This document shows, one piece after another, positions 46,902-59,118 of a DNA stretch of 64,000 nucleotides (its first letter is position 1; the number at the start of each line of letters is the position of its first letter). The stretch spans positions 2,634,416 through 2,698,415 of the forward strand of contig SIJG01000003.1 in NCBI GenBank assembly GCA_023374025.1, read 5' to 3'. The stretch is from Heterodera schachtii. Taxonomy: Eukaryota > Nematoda > Chromadorea > Rhabditida > Heteroderidae. Below the pieces are notes generated by a model. The model was given only the letters and a program-made list of their open reading frames with translations. It had not been told where the DNA came from and ran no database searches. The position numbers and the translations under genes are program-made.

Positions 46902-47552
46902 TGGAAAAATTATAGGAAATTTTCAAAAATTAAAAAAAAATCATTTTCCAAATTCCTGCAGCTTTATTGATGAAGACGGAAAATCAGGCTTCTTTCTTTC
47001 TCTCACTCTCTTTCGCTCTCTCTCTCTTTTTTTTGTTATTTCCCAATCTTTTTTCTTTTTGCTGTGATCGCGTTTTCCATTCCATCATAACTTTTGTTTG
47101 TTTGTGTGGTGCCTTCTCTTTTCTGTCCAAATATATGTAACATTTATTTATGTTTTATTATATGAATTTTTATGCAAATTAAGTATGCTTGTCACAAAGC
47201 AATTCTCAATTATATTATTATTATTATATTTAATGATTCTTTCTGCAATTTGTTAGGATTTTTCAAAAATCGAATTTTTAAAATTCCATTTTCTTTCCAC
47301 TGATTATGAGCGGTTTTTCCAACTTTCCCCGTTTAATTGTCCTTCTGTTTGCCTCTCTTCCCATAAAAGTGCAACTAATACTCTAATTACCGGAACATTC
47401 AAATTCATAACTTCAAATTTACGCATAAATTTTTTTTACAAAAATGTAAAATTTTAATTTTGTTTTTATTACAAAATCAAAGTTAATTTGTCCATTAACC
47501 ATTTTTTCTTTTTTGTTATTTCTTCAACAAACAGTTGTGAAACGCATCCAAC
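46902..47552. other. 3' UTR of RalGAP alpha and intergenic spacer
   Basis: AT-rich, with a CT-rich run (46985-47030) and AATAAA-like words. No coding exon. Confidence 0.45.
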
Positions 47553-49828
47553 ATGAACATCCTTCGACATAAAAAGTGGCACGTACGGACGAAAGTGCGT
47601 TTTTGTTGTTTTTTTTTTTACTCGAGATTTCCTGGTGATGGTTGGTGCCACGGTCTCGAAAACCCAGTGAATGGATACCGACAGACAAACGGCACTTAAA
47701 TTCAAATTTGGTCCACAATTAGTCGTTTCTCGGCATTTTGCCAACTAATTTCTTCCCTTAATTTTTTATTCGAGAGTCTCGACCAGATCAAATGGTTTTT
47801 GATTCGTAGGTCAAAATGATCATTTTTTGGCTGTTAATTGCTTTGCCTTTAACTGTCAATTTATCACAGGAAAATGTGGCACGCGTGCGACGCGACGAGG
47901 CCAAAGCGGCGGAGGAGGAACGCGCGCGGTCTGAACGTGCCGCACTTGCGGAACATGAGGTGTGCCGCACTTTTTGCCGTATTTTTTAAATGGTTGCATG
48001 GCACGGCGCCACCTCACCAACCCGTACATTTCAAGGGCATAAGTCCGGATCTTAAAGAGTTTGAAATCTAATATGTACAGGAAGGAAATTGGATTTTTTT
48101 ATGAATTTATTCCCGAGTCATGAAATTCTGACCCAAAAAATTTGGGGGAATCGGAATGAGGCCGCAAAAATTCCTCAAAATTCGACAAACCAAAACCGTA
48201 AAAATCGGAATTCCAATCAAAAATTACGGTCATCATTCGTAATTTTGTTACATCCCATCCTGCTTGGTAACTTTGAGGACAAAACGGTTCAAATAAGTCC
48301 GAATTTGTTTCTGTTTAAAGGACCGCGTTCGGCGACTGAAGACTCGCGCGAGCACCGCCGCTGTGGCGAGTGCCGGCGACATTTTCGGAGGTGGCGCCGG
48401 CAATGAGTCGGCGGCGACTTCGGCATCGTCAGCAGCGACAGTGGGCGCGGCGGCGGGCCATGTGAATTTGTTTGCCGAGCTGGAGGAGCAGGAGCGGACC
48501 AACACCGTCGTGGGCAACCGCGAGTACGCGGCGGAGCGCAAGAAGGAGCAGGACGACTGGGAGTCGAAAGTTGGTCAGTTTTTGTGGGAGAGGCACAACA
48601 GCCAAACAAATAACCTAACAAACGACATAAAACTGAAAATTTTATTAGAGGGTTTTTCTTGTAACAAAATATATTAAGATTTAGGGAGAGAATTTCTCTG
48701 AAAATTTTTTTCCTAAAAATCTCGAAGAAAATTAGAAAACTAAATTTTCAATTTTAAAAAAAATTGGGGAAGATGGGCTGAGGAAAACAGTTTTTGAGCA
48801 TGTATTTGAATCGACGAACCAACAATTTGGGTGTCTCGGGAATATTTTTAAAATTTCCTCTAAAAAATTTCTTTTGGGGGCTCGAGGGAAAGAAAATTTA
48901 TTCCATTAATTGAAGGTATAATGAAGCGTTTTGCCGAGGACACCAAAGAGTACGCCAAAGAGAGCGAATGGTGGCAGGGCATTCCGTTGGTGCGCGAAAA
49001 GGTGGAGAAGAAAACAGCAGCAGAGGACAACAAATTGGAGACGAACAAATCAAAGGGAGGGGGGCCAACGAAATTCATGACGGAGGAAGAGAAGCGGACA
49101 TTGAAAAAGATGAGGAAAAAGAAGGACAGAAAGGAGCGGAGGAAGGAAAAGAAGAAAAAGAAAAGGTAGGGACGGAGAAAATTCTTTCAAAAAATGGCAC
49201 GAAAAATTAGAAATGGTTGATGCCGGCACACGCCCATAGCCAAGAGGGGGTGGGAAATTCTGTGGCCCGAAAAGCAAAAAAAAAAAAGTCTTCGAATCCC
49301 TCTCCCCCTGAAAAAAGTTTTTTTTCTGGCCACGGGCTTATGCTGGCAGTCGGAGTTCAGTTGCCGGCAAAAGATTGGGCCCCCAACGAAATGCCGGCCC
49401 AATTCACAATGCTGGCAAAGAAAAACCTGAACCCGCTTTCCGAAAGTTCAAAAGGAATTTGATTTGGCACGGATTTTAAACCAAATTTTGAAATTGTTCC
49501 GATTTCATAACGCCAAATGATTTTGGTTGGCTTAATGTCTCTGCAAATAATGTTTTCAAAATTAAGAAAGCGCCATCATTCCTCCTCGTCCGCCCAAAGT
49601 TCATCGACCGACTCGGAGACAGAACAGAGACGGAAAGCGACCAAATTGGACGAACTTCGGAGGGAGCGAATGGTGCGCGAGCGACAGGAGCAGGCCAAGA
49701 CGAAGCAGCTTTTCGTCAAGCCGGAGCCAAAGGATGAGAAAGTTGTAACTGTGGAAAGCCAAGCCGAGGAGGACCGACAGCGGCGTTACAACACGCAGTT
49801 CAACCCGGACTTGGCCCGCAGCTGCTGA
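47553..49828 (+). CDS. LENG1: LENG1 homologue, 5 exons
   Basis: Exons 47553-47594, 47870-47959, 48321-48573, 48916-49165 and 49567-49828 join in phase to 298 aa. The N-terminus MNILRHKKWHVRTKENVARV and RRDEAKAAEEE reproduces the conserved CIR_N-type start of LENG1. The middle VNLFAELEEQERTNTVVGNR matches the human segment with the FREL/GNKEY motif. A Lys/Glu-rich stretch follows, and the C-terminus RQRRYNTQFNPDLARSC matches the diagnostic RRRYNSQFNPQLAR. LENG1 is a nuclear, spliceosome-associated protein whose exact task is unclear. The intron before the last exon (49166-49566) contains low-complexity sequence but no other gene. Confidence 0.9.
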
Positions 49829-50837
49829 ACAAAACGGCACACGACGCCATGACAAACGATGTGCCCAGCAAGCCCTTTCCATGTGATTTGGATCACCCAC
49901 ATATACATCCCTATGTATTTTTATGCCCACTTTTTTATACACTTACATAAAATTTCGACAGAAACCAAAGGATTTGGTTATTATGTGAAAAAATGGGTCG
50001 GGCGGGGTCACTTCGGCGCGAGCTTTTTCGGCGTGGCCACTGGCACCCTATATAAAGTGGCTTTTTGGCGCCAATGTTTAAAAATCTCTTGCCTTCTCCC
50101 AAATTAACTTTAAAGTTGGGTTTAGAACCAAAAAAAACATCTCTTATTTCGGCATACTATTTCTTTATCCCTGTTAATAGAGAAAAACGGAATTCACTTC
50201 GTGACGTTTAACTTTTTTTTCCACACGTTAAATCCACACCAAATTTTGCATATCGGTAGAGAAATACAGAACGCATCCAGTAATCGCTTAACATTTGCTA
50301 CTAAAAAGCTCTTCCTCCTCATCAAGAGCTTTGGATGATACCAAAAGATTATCCAATTTTGGTTGCCAAAAACCTTCAAAAACAATTTTCAAAAATCGTA
50401 ATTTTTTAATTTTTTGTAGTTAATAAAAACCTAATTTGGTCAAAACATTAAAAGCATAATTAAACATTAGTAGAGCACGACTAAAAAGGCACCAAAAATC
50501 GAAAAAAGGCATAAAAAAGTCATTTAAGGTCAGTTAAATTATTATTTTTATATATTTTAAGCTTTTAGAATAAGGAAAATTTTAAACCTAGAATTTTTAT
50601 CAAGAAAATTTTATTTTTATTTTGGAGATGAATTTTTTGAGGAATTTTGCATTTCTTAGGAGTGTATTTAAGAAAAATTAATTTTAAATTGTTAGGGGTA
50701 TATTTTCTCAAATTTTTTCGGGTCTTTTCTTGCTGTATATTTTTTCCGTTTTTATTGCATTTTTAATCGATTTTTTCAGAAAAAACTCCAAAAAGGCACT
50801 GTATTTGAATTTGCTCACACTTCCATCCAACAGCAAA
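49829..50837. repeat. Spacer with a partial family 1 foldback arm
   Basis: The segment 49995-50065 (GGGTCACTTCGGCGCGAGC and neighbours) matches, in reverse complement, the right end of element E near 56460-56500, and 50300-50350 has the core words GAGCTTTGGATGATACC. Only one arm is recognisable, so this is a truncated or decayed copy. The rest is AT-rich. Confidence 0.45.
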
Positions 50838-51357
50838 ATGTCCGGACACGAAAAGTGAGGAAAAAGAGGAAAGGTGTGTTTTTTTTTTTACTTTTTCTCT
50901 CTTTTCACGGCGATTCAATTTTGGTCTCCCAGTGCAAATAAGTTTATTTTTTATTTACTAATCAGAACGCCAAAACTTTACAAAACAAAATTTTTCGGGA
51001 TTTTCCCTTGTTAGAAGAGCCGATCTCGAGTTAAAAAGCATTTTGACAAAAAATAAAGCATCATCCTATAGGTGGAGTTAAAATAAGGGACTGTGCAAAA
51101 TTTCAAGAAAAGTTACCCACAGGAAAATTTTTTTTCCCAGGACAAAGTTTTTTCTTTTTCTCTCATTTGGACGCACTATTTCCATGTCTCTAACATATAA
51201 AATAGCATATGAATCAGTTATTTGCCAATAAACAATTTTTTTTAACTTTGACTAACTTAGAAATATTCTTCAGAATTTTCCCTTCAAAACAAGCATAAAA
51301 TGGTTTTATTTGGTCTATTATTGACAAAGTTATAAGCTAAAAAAATTGAAATTTATA

Positions 51358-51432
51358 CACAAACACAAGGAGGATTTGAACCTGAGACCCCCTTTTTGAT
51401 GACTAACTCACAGACCACTAAGACGAAAAATC
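51358..51432 (-). repeat. tRNA-like / SINE-like stretch
   Basis: On the minus strand TTAGTGGTCTGTGAGTTAGTC resembles an A box and GGTTCAAATCC a B box, about 45 bp apart. Stem pairing is poor, so a working tRNA is unlikely. It is comparable to the stretch at 2329-2405. Confidence 0.35.
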
Positions 51433-51499
51433 CAACTTAATTGTACTTGGAGCCCAAAATTGAATCGCCGTGTTTTAATTCTAACCCCTTTTAAACACA

Positions 51500-51755
51500 G
51501 GAAAAGCAGCGCAAGGGACCACCGACCCGACCACCGCCGCCGTCCTTCAGCGTGAACAACTGCAGCAGCAGCAACAACAGCAGCAGCAGTCTGACGCCCT
51601 CGCCGACAACATCGCTGCCGCTGCCCGTCAACAACAACAGACGCACTACCATCGCTGCACAACAGCAACGGGAACAACAGAGCGGCGCCACATCGGTGGA
51701 CCCCGCGCTGGAGAAGCAAAAAAAGGAAACGGACGCAAAAAAGATGGGCGGCTGA
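51500..51755 (+). CDS. Q/S/N-rich low-complexity ORF, function unknown
   Basis: An ACACAG acceptor-like site at 51495-51500 is followed by an open stretch [16 protein letters not shown] ... [16 protein letters not shown] ending [11 protein letters not shown] and TGA. It is low complexity and another frame is also open as a Q-rich peptide, so coding is uncertain. Its end runs straight into the copied H4 gene end and stem-loop, and a similar KKKEEEGKKMDG ending is found at 57101-57310, also before H4-derived 3' sequence. Confidence 0.3.
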
Positions 51756-51824
51756 GAATTGGCGGTTGAGCGGGACGGAAAGAACGGAGGAAGGAGAGAA
51801 TCATCAAACAAAACTATCCCAAAC

Positions 51825-51840
51825 GGCCCTCTTTAGGGCC
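51825..51840 (+). terminator. Misplaced histone 3' stem-loop copy
   Basis: GGCCCTCTTTAGGGCC is identical to the stem-loops of the intact H4 and H2B genes, but here it lies upstream of the copied H4 exon 2. Confidence 0.85.
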
Positions 51841-52174
51841 ACAACCAAACAAATGGACGGATTGACATTCTTTCTCACCAATTCCTTAATCTTTTATTTT
51901 ATCCAAACAAATTTTCCCATTTTTCAGGTGCTCCGTGACAACATCCAAGGCATCACCAAGCCGGCCATCCGCCGTTTGGCCCGTCGTGGAGGCGTCAAGC
52001 GCATCTCCGGCCTGATCTACGAGGAGACTCGCTCAGTGCTGAAGGTGTTCTTGGAGAATGTGATCCGTGACGCGGTAATTTGCATTTTTCATGACTTGGC
52101 GTTTTTGAGACCAAATTTGGGATGCGTTTTTCGAACAAAATAAGGGCGGAGAAAGAAAAAATCGGAGTTGGTCT

Positions 52175-52511
52175 CTTTCAACGGGAAACACCGCGAGCAG
52201 AACGACAGTGAGTTTTTTTTTTTTGCTTTTGTGGCACTTAAACATTATAACAAAAAGGTCTTCTTCGTTTTGTTTGGTTTTGTGTCCCAAATTCTCATTG
52301 TTCTTGAATTTTTGGGAAAATTGGCCAAAAACATGGATCGTTTCGGGTTAGGGCCTCATGTCTGGGGCAAAAGGAGAGCATCAAGTGCGAGCTGGACGGC
52401 GGTCGCTTGTGCATCTGCGGAATGAAAACGGCTGGCGAAGGCGGACGTACCATTCCAATTGAGATGAAGAAGGCGGCCGTGGAACAGCAGCAGAAAGAGG
52501 AGAAGAAATAG
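52175..52511 (+). pseudogene. Small heat-shock gene fragments fused to H4 pseudogene
   Basis: Two blocks match the sHSP gene at 1103-1808. One runs 52175-52208 (end of exon 3, GKHREQND with its GTGAGT donor); the other is 52366-52511 (exon 4 from ESIKCELDGG to the stop, with CMK-type tail). The intervening part, including HRQFSRRVLIPEG, is replaced by unrelated sequence. Retention of the donor shows a genomic rather than mRNA source. Confidence 0.85.
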
Positions 52512-53772
52512 ATGGACAAATGGAGACGGACTGATCGATCCATTAAAATGGATCTATTCCTTTTGACTTTTCAAATTTATTAAGTTATTTTCCCAAATAA
52601 ATGGTTTTTCTCTGTGATTTTCTTCGAAAGTTCATTGTCATTTCCATGGATAGAAAAGCATGAGAAATTGGAATTAGTTTAGTTTGGATGAATCTAATCA
52701 ATGTTGGTTACGCTAACGCGCCCCATCGTTTTTTACACGTCCAGTTTTTTAAGCATTCCATTTGAAAAGGGCAAGGATAAATATGTAATTAGCTAAATTG
52801 CATAACGTCAATTTCGGCTTCAAAAAGTTTACGGGGTTGTTGATTCAAATTGAAATCACTTACAAAAACGCATCTCGTGAAAACTACGGAACCGTTTGGC
52901 TTTAAATCCCCAAAAATAGGGTTGGCGGCCAAAATTAATAAATTTACAAGCAAAACAATTTATAACCGTTTTACACCAGGGTTTCGATCTCAAAATTTTG
53001 AAAATCCTCATTTCAGCCATAAAAAATCCTCATTTGCCACTAAAATACCTCAAAAAAATCCTCATTTGGCATGAAAAATCCTCATTTTGTAAAACATCAA
53101 AAATTGCGAACAAAATCAATTAAGAGTCATATTTTTCGTTTGAAACAATCACGGCGCCTATCAGCTTAAACGTCAGATTCGTGATCAGCATCAAAAAAAA
53201 TAGTATAGAAAAAATAATAGAGAAAAATTTGGCTCTTATATGGTTTGTCCCCCATAAATTAATTGAAAAAAATAATATTTTTTAAAGAGTGGGCCAGAAC
53301 ACTTTTTCTTAGGTTTTCGGGGTTACTGATCATGAATCCGACATCCATTTCGAAGCCCGGACCCGAATTCGAACCAAAAGTCAAAAACTCATATAAACAA
53401 TTCATATTTTTTGCACAAAATCGATTCAATTCGAATTCGGGGCTCGGAATGGGTCATCGAACATTTTGCCAAATATACCCAATTTTTCAAAAAATCATGT
53501 GTTTTTGTCACTTTTTTCTCAAAAGACCACAAAAATCCTCAAATTTCTCAAAAGACCACAAAAATCCGCAAATCCTCATTTTCCAAAAAATCCTCTTTGA
53601 CCCTCTAAAAGACCACAAAATGAGGAAAAATCCTCAGATATCGAAACCCTGTTTTACACACATTATTTATTAATTTGCCAAAATCTTCCAATCTACTAAA
53701 AAGCGTAAGTCAATTTATGCGTTCAAATAAAAACAGGAAAAGAATGTCATTCGCGTCCATTTGAGTGATTGT
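52512..53772. other. Spacer with family 2 repeat and repeated ATCCTCATTT words
   Basis: No coding exon. At 53310-53460 is a family 2 segment (GGTTACTGATCATGAATCCG, ACCCGAATTCGAACC). Flanking it (52985-53095 and 53510-53645) is an inverted-looking pair rich in AAAATCCTCATTT and starting or ending with CAGGGTTTCGATCTC / GATATCGAAACCCTG, suggesting another foldback element of about 670 bp (52977-53652). Confidence 0.5.
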
Positions 53773-53788
53773 GGCCCTAAAGAGGGCC
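53773..53788 (-). terminator. Histone 3' stem-loop of H2B
   Basis: On the minus strand GGCCCTCTTTAGGGCC fits the histone mRNA stem-loop consensus (GGYYYT-THHT-ARRRCC). It lies 54 bp past the H2B stop, as expected for replication-dependent processing. Confidence 0.9.
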
Positions 53789-53842
53789 GTTTGGGATAGT
53801 TTTGTTTTTGCGTCCGATCACCACGCTTTCATCGTCTTCTGC

Positions 53843-55408
<1,566 letters not shown>

Positions 55409-55460
55409 GCGGGACGGAAAGAACGGAGGAGGAGAGATCATCAACAAAACTATCCCAAAC

Positions 55461-55476
55461 GGCCCTCTTTAGGGCC
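55461..55476 (+). terminator. Histone 3' stem-loop of H4
   Basis: GGCCCTCTTTAGGGCC, 53 bp after the H4 stop, fits the stem-loop that SLBP binds for replication-dependent 3' processing. An AATAAA lies about 50 bp further on, so polyadenylation is also possible. Confidence 0.9.
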
Positions 55477-55689
55477 ACAGCCATTCAAATGGACGAATTG
55501 ACATGCTTTTTCAATTTTTTGATCAATAAATTTGGTTTTTTTGTGTCGGTTTTTTGTTGGATTTGGTTAAGCCGTTAGATTTAGCATGAAATTTGCAAAT
55601 TGTTGTGTGTGAATGGCAAAATTTATAATGAGATAGGCCTATGATTGGAGTAAAATCGCAGGTTGCGTTTTTATGAATCCGAAAAACAG

Positions 55690-56496
55690 GGAACCGGCCA
55701 CTTTGGCGCCAAACGCTATAACATTTATTTATATTTCTCATTCAAATTAAATAAGCGGTAATACTGCCGATGGTAGCCACACTTTTTTGAAGAAAATTTT
55801 TTCGTTTTCAAAAGTCATGAAAAAATGTTCCCAATGGTTTTCGTGGTCGCTGATCACGAATCCGGCATCCATTTAGACCTATATCGAACACGGACCCGAA
55901 TTTGAACAAAAAGTCGAAAATTCAATAAATTTCAAAATTCACTTTTATGTTCGAATCTGTGCATAATGATTATTTTTTGATGTTGTAATGGTTTCTAATT
56001 ATTTTTTGCTTGTTTTAATCTATTTGAGAAACAAAAAGAAAATTTGAAATTTTTTGAATTTTCGACTTTTTGTTCAAATTCGGGTCCGTGTTCGATATAG
56101 GTCGAAATGGATGCCGGATTCATGCTCAGCGACCACGAAAACCATTGAAAACATGTTTTCATGAGTTTTGAAAACGAAAAAAATTTTCTTCAAAAAAGGG
56201 GGGCTACCATCGGCAGTATTACCAAATAATCTTTCCCTAAGCCTGCAAAATTTCAAAAAATGTAATTGATGCACAAAAAAGTTATGGCCAAAAACCCTCA
56301 AAAAACTGACTTTTTCAGGCCATTTTGGCGCCGCACGCTATTCTTTGTCAAACCGAATTTATTTTTTCTAATATTTTGCAGGCTAATAAAGAACACTTAG
56401 ACCTATTTAATGGTATCAAAATTATTTGGTTGGATAAGAAAAAAGTTATAACACTTTAAAGTCCGCGGCGCCAAAATGGCCCGCGCCAAAGTGACC
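55690..56496. mobile_element. Foldback element E, family 1, with nested family 2 insertion
   Basis: The left end GGCCACTTTGGCGCCAAACG and right end (reverse complement of GGCCCGCGCCAAAGTGACCC) are imperfect inverted repeats. Family core words appear at 56225-56440 (CTGCAAAATTTC, ATGGTATCAAAATTATTTGG). The left arm is interrupted by the family 2 element at 55757-56223. Boundaries are approximate. Confidence 0.5.
55757..56223. mobile_element. Foldback element, family 2 (467 bp)
   Basis: The arms begin GGTAATACTGCCGATGGTAG and end with its reverse complement. Inside is the family 2 core: GGTCGCTGATCACGAATCCG, a segment close to CCCGAATTTGAACAAAAAGT, and GAAAATTC, mirrored. Flanks AAATAAGC and AAATAATC agree at 7 of 8 positions, a probable target duplication. 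The length nearly equals that of the copy at 58261-58729. Confidence 0.7.
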
Positions 56497-57100
56497 CCGA
56501 CCCGAAAAACACTAACATTGTTAGAAAGAAATGATTGCACAAATCCCGACTGTTACGGAATTCAGCAATTATCCATTTTTCAAAAACTTGTCCAAATGAA
56601 TATCAGGCGACCCAGCAGCATTTAGGTGTCCCGTTGCGTTTTACGAATGGACGCGTAAAACGACCCGACTTGCCAAAAGCAATTAACTCAGTAAAAGCCT
56701 AAATTTGGGTAGGGGAGAAACTCCTTTGGTGTTTTTTTCATTGTTCAACATTTACATTGCTTCACGAAATGATATAACCTATAGATTTTTTCTACACAAA
56801 CAATTCGAACAACAATTAATTTGACACGCAATAGGACATTAAGGCCAAGAGAAAACAAACTGTGGGGCAAGAGGAAAACAATGAACGGACTGAAGGATAC
56901 AACAATTGGTGGGGGGCACCCGTCGGTGAAATATTTATGAGGCATTAAATGGTAAAGGGAAGGAATCGCATCGACAATCGCCTCACAATCAGTAGTTACA
57001 CCAGACATTCTTCTCACGAATCGCCTTCTTTTCCTCCTCCGGTGAGGCATTTTGAATTGTTTTAAAAAGCAGTGGTGGGACCTTTTGGTTTAATTCAGTA
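56497..57100. other. Spacer
   Basis: No supported gene. AT-rich, with a weak open stretch on the minus strand near 56990-57240 that is low complexity. Confidence 0.35.
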
Positions 57101-57310
57101 ATGAAAACTTGTTCTGGATTTGCCGCTGCTTCCATCGACCGCCACCGCCGCGAACAACGACAGCAGGCGCATGGGACGGACGCCGTTTCCGATGCTTCCA
57201 TCGACCACCACCGCCGCGAACACCAGCAGCAGGCGCAAGGCACCAGCTCAGGAGACTTGATGATGGAGAAGAAAAAGAAAGAGGAAGAGGGAAAGAAGAT
57301 GGATGGCTGA
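57101..57310 (+). other. ORF with an internal tandem repeat, doubtful gene
   Basis: The open stretch has two copies of a 60-bp unit (ASIDRHRREQRQQAHGT and ASIDHHRREHQQQAQGT) and ends EEEGKKMDG. The repeat explains the openness, so coding is doubtful. It is followed by H4-derived 3' sequence. Confidence 0.3.
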
Positions 57311-57382
57311 GGGAGGAGGACAAACTGTTGTGATGTTTTTTTTTGTGATCACTAAGAAAGAGGACGATGAGAAGAAGATGGC

Positions 57383-57460
57383 TAGGGCCACAACCATTCA
57401 AATGGACGGATTGACATGCTTTTTCAATTTTTTTATCAGCAATAAATTTGAATAATTTCT
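57383..57460 (+). pseudogene. Fragment of histone H4 3' flank
   Basis: AGGGCCACAACCATTCAAATGG onward matches the H4 3' region at 55470-55535 up to AATAAATTTG, but only half of the stem-loop is present. It is a partial duplicate without coding sequence. Confidence 0.75.
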
Positions 57461-58159
57461 GTTGTTTGTCTTGTTAGCTTTATAAAGATTAGTCATTAGA
57501 TTTAGCAGGAAGTTCAGTTCAAAAATCTGTTACTTCATTCACAAACTGGAACATTGAGGAGGAATCAGTTCGGCCAATATTCGAAAAAACGATACATGAG
57601 TAGGGCGCGAATTTTGAGGTTTTTACTATTTTTTTTCTGCGGCTTTAACTCGAGGGAATTTGTCTCTAAAAACTACAATCTTTCGGTTCATTAGTCTCGA
57701 ATTTTTTAAAATAATTTCTTGAAACACGTTTCTAACGCTAATTTGAGACACAGAGTACGAATCTGACCACCTTTTCTACAAATTTCGAATCCCGAATCCG
57801 ATGCCGGTTCGTTTGTTTTACCCGTCCCAACAGCATTTTAGGTGTCGCATCGCGTTTTTTGATCAGAATTAAAAATTTTGTCATATGTCTCTCGAAATTT
57901 GTCGTTTGCCTTCTAAAATTCTGATTGGTTTTTACGACAAACGCCAAATATTTGGGGGACGCTCAACACCGTCCCTCAAATTTATCGTCTGAGAAGTATC
58001 CCGAAAACCAACAACAAATTTTTCATCCAAAAAATATGTTTTTTTATCAATTATCCAGGTCTATTAAATTCCTGTTTATGATTGAATTAAAACAAAAAAA
58101 TGTCGGAATCTACACCGCAAAAAACCCTTACATATCCCTTATGTGTTTTTATGGTAAAA
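57461..58159. other. Spacer
   Basis: AT-rich with no supported gene. At 57825-57860 is CCCAACAGCATTTTAGGTGTCGCATCGCG, similar to 56610-56645 (CCCAGCAGCATTTAGGTGTC), a small dispersed repeat. Confidence 0.4.
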
Positions 58160-59038
58160 ACCCAATTCGTACTAGGCCAACTCGTACTGCCCCAACTCGT
58201 ACTGTTTTTCGACAAAAAAATCGTCATAACTTTTGTTAAAGTCGGCCCAATTAAACATTCGGCAATCGTAAAGAATGGGGGTCCCAAATATAAAATTATT
58301 ATTTTTGATTTGAGCTCAAAATGAGTATTTAGGGGTTTTCGAGGGTGCTGATCACGAAACTGAACTCGGATTTGCTCAATTCCGAACCCTGGACCCGAAT
58401 TCGAACAAAAAGTTTGAATTTTTTTCCAAAGGTACATTTTTCTGGGTAAAAGCTTCGAATTCATTTAACAACTATTTATTTTAATCCAAAATATTGCTTC
58501 AACTATTGATTGCATAAAAAATATGCAATTTACGCCAAAATTAGACCGATTTTAACGCGTATTTTGAAAAAAAAATTTTCAACTTTTTTGTTCGAATTCG
58601 GGTCCGGGGTTCGGAATTGAGCAAAACCGAGTCCGGATTCGTAATCAGAACCCTCGAAAACCCCCGGGAACTGATTTTAAGCATAAAATAAAAAAGTTAA
58701 ATTAGGGACCCCCATTCTTTACGATTGCCAAACATTCTTTTGATATCATTCAATAGCCCTTAAAATTCTCTATCTATCCACCATGTTTCAAAAAATTTGA
58801 TCAAGTCTGAAAAAAGTTATTGACAAAAACAAATCTTTTTTTTACGATTTTTGGTCATAACTTTTTTGAAAAGCAATAAAATTTTCTTGCATTTTGCAGG
58901 TAGATAGAGAACGTTAAGGGCTATCGAATGATACCAAGAATGTTTAATTTGGTCGACTTTAAAAAAGTTATGACGATTTTTTTTGTCGAAAAACAGTACG
59001 AGTTGGGGCAGTACGAGTTGGCCTAGTACGAGTTGGGT
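58160..59038. mobile_element. Foldback element C, family 1, interrupted by a family 2 element
   Basis: The inverted ends ACCCAA(T/C)TCGTACTAGGCC contain three tandem variants of CAACTCGTACTGCCC on each side, followed by a GTTTTTCGACAAAAAA block. Without the 477-bp insertion the element would be about 400 bp, close to A, B and D. The core GGGCTATCGAATGATACC is at about 58918. No target duplication is visible. Confidence 0.75.
58261..58729. mobile_element. Foldback element, family 2 (469 bp), nested in element C
   Basis: The ends GGCAATCGTAAAGAATGGGG and their reverse complement flank the family 2 core (GGTGCTGATCACGAAACTGA, ACCCGAATTCGAACAAAAAG). An exact 8-bp duplication AAACATTC (58253-58260 and 58730-58737) marks the insertion; removing it restores the family 1 text AAACATTCTTTTGATATC. 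Confidence 0.85.
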
Positions 59039-59118
59039 GTCGTCCATTTTTATGCCCATTTTTTAAAATAAATTTACAGAAAATTTCGATAGAAGGCTTT
59101 ATTTTGAAAAATTGGAAA

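Larger units (their letters stand above)
50838..52074 (+). pseudogene. Histone H4 pseudogene (exon 1 stub, exon 2 intact, exon 3 lost)
   Basis: ATGTCCGGACACGAAAAGTGAGG (50838) corresponds to the H4 start MSGRGKGG but reads MSGHEK then stop. Exon 2 at 51928-52074 ([20 protein letters not shown] to VIRDA) has the same sequence as exon 2 of the intact gene at 55030, with its downstream intron. Between these lie, out of order, a copy of the H4 gene end (GGCGGTTGAGCGGGACGG, about 51757) and an H4 3' stem-loop (51825-51840). Exon 3 is missing after exon 2; instead heat-shock gene fragments follow. The order cannot yield a histone. Confidence 0.9.

Noticed and set aside
51358..51432. tRNA gene on the minus strand
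   Set aside because: A- and B-box-like words are present, but acceptor and anticodon stems do not pair, so it is listed only as a SINE-like repeat.
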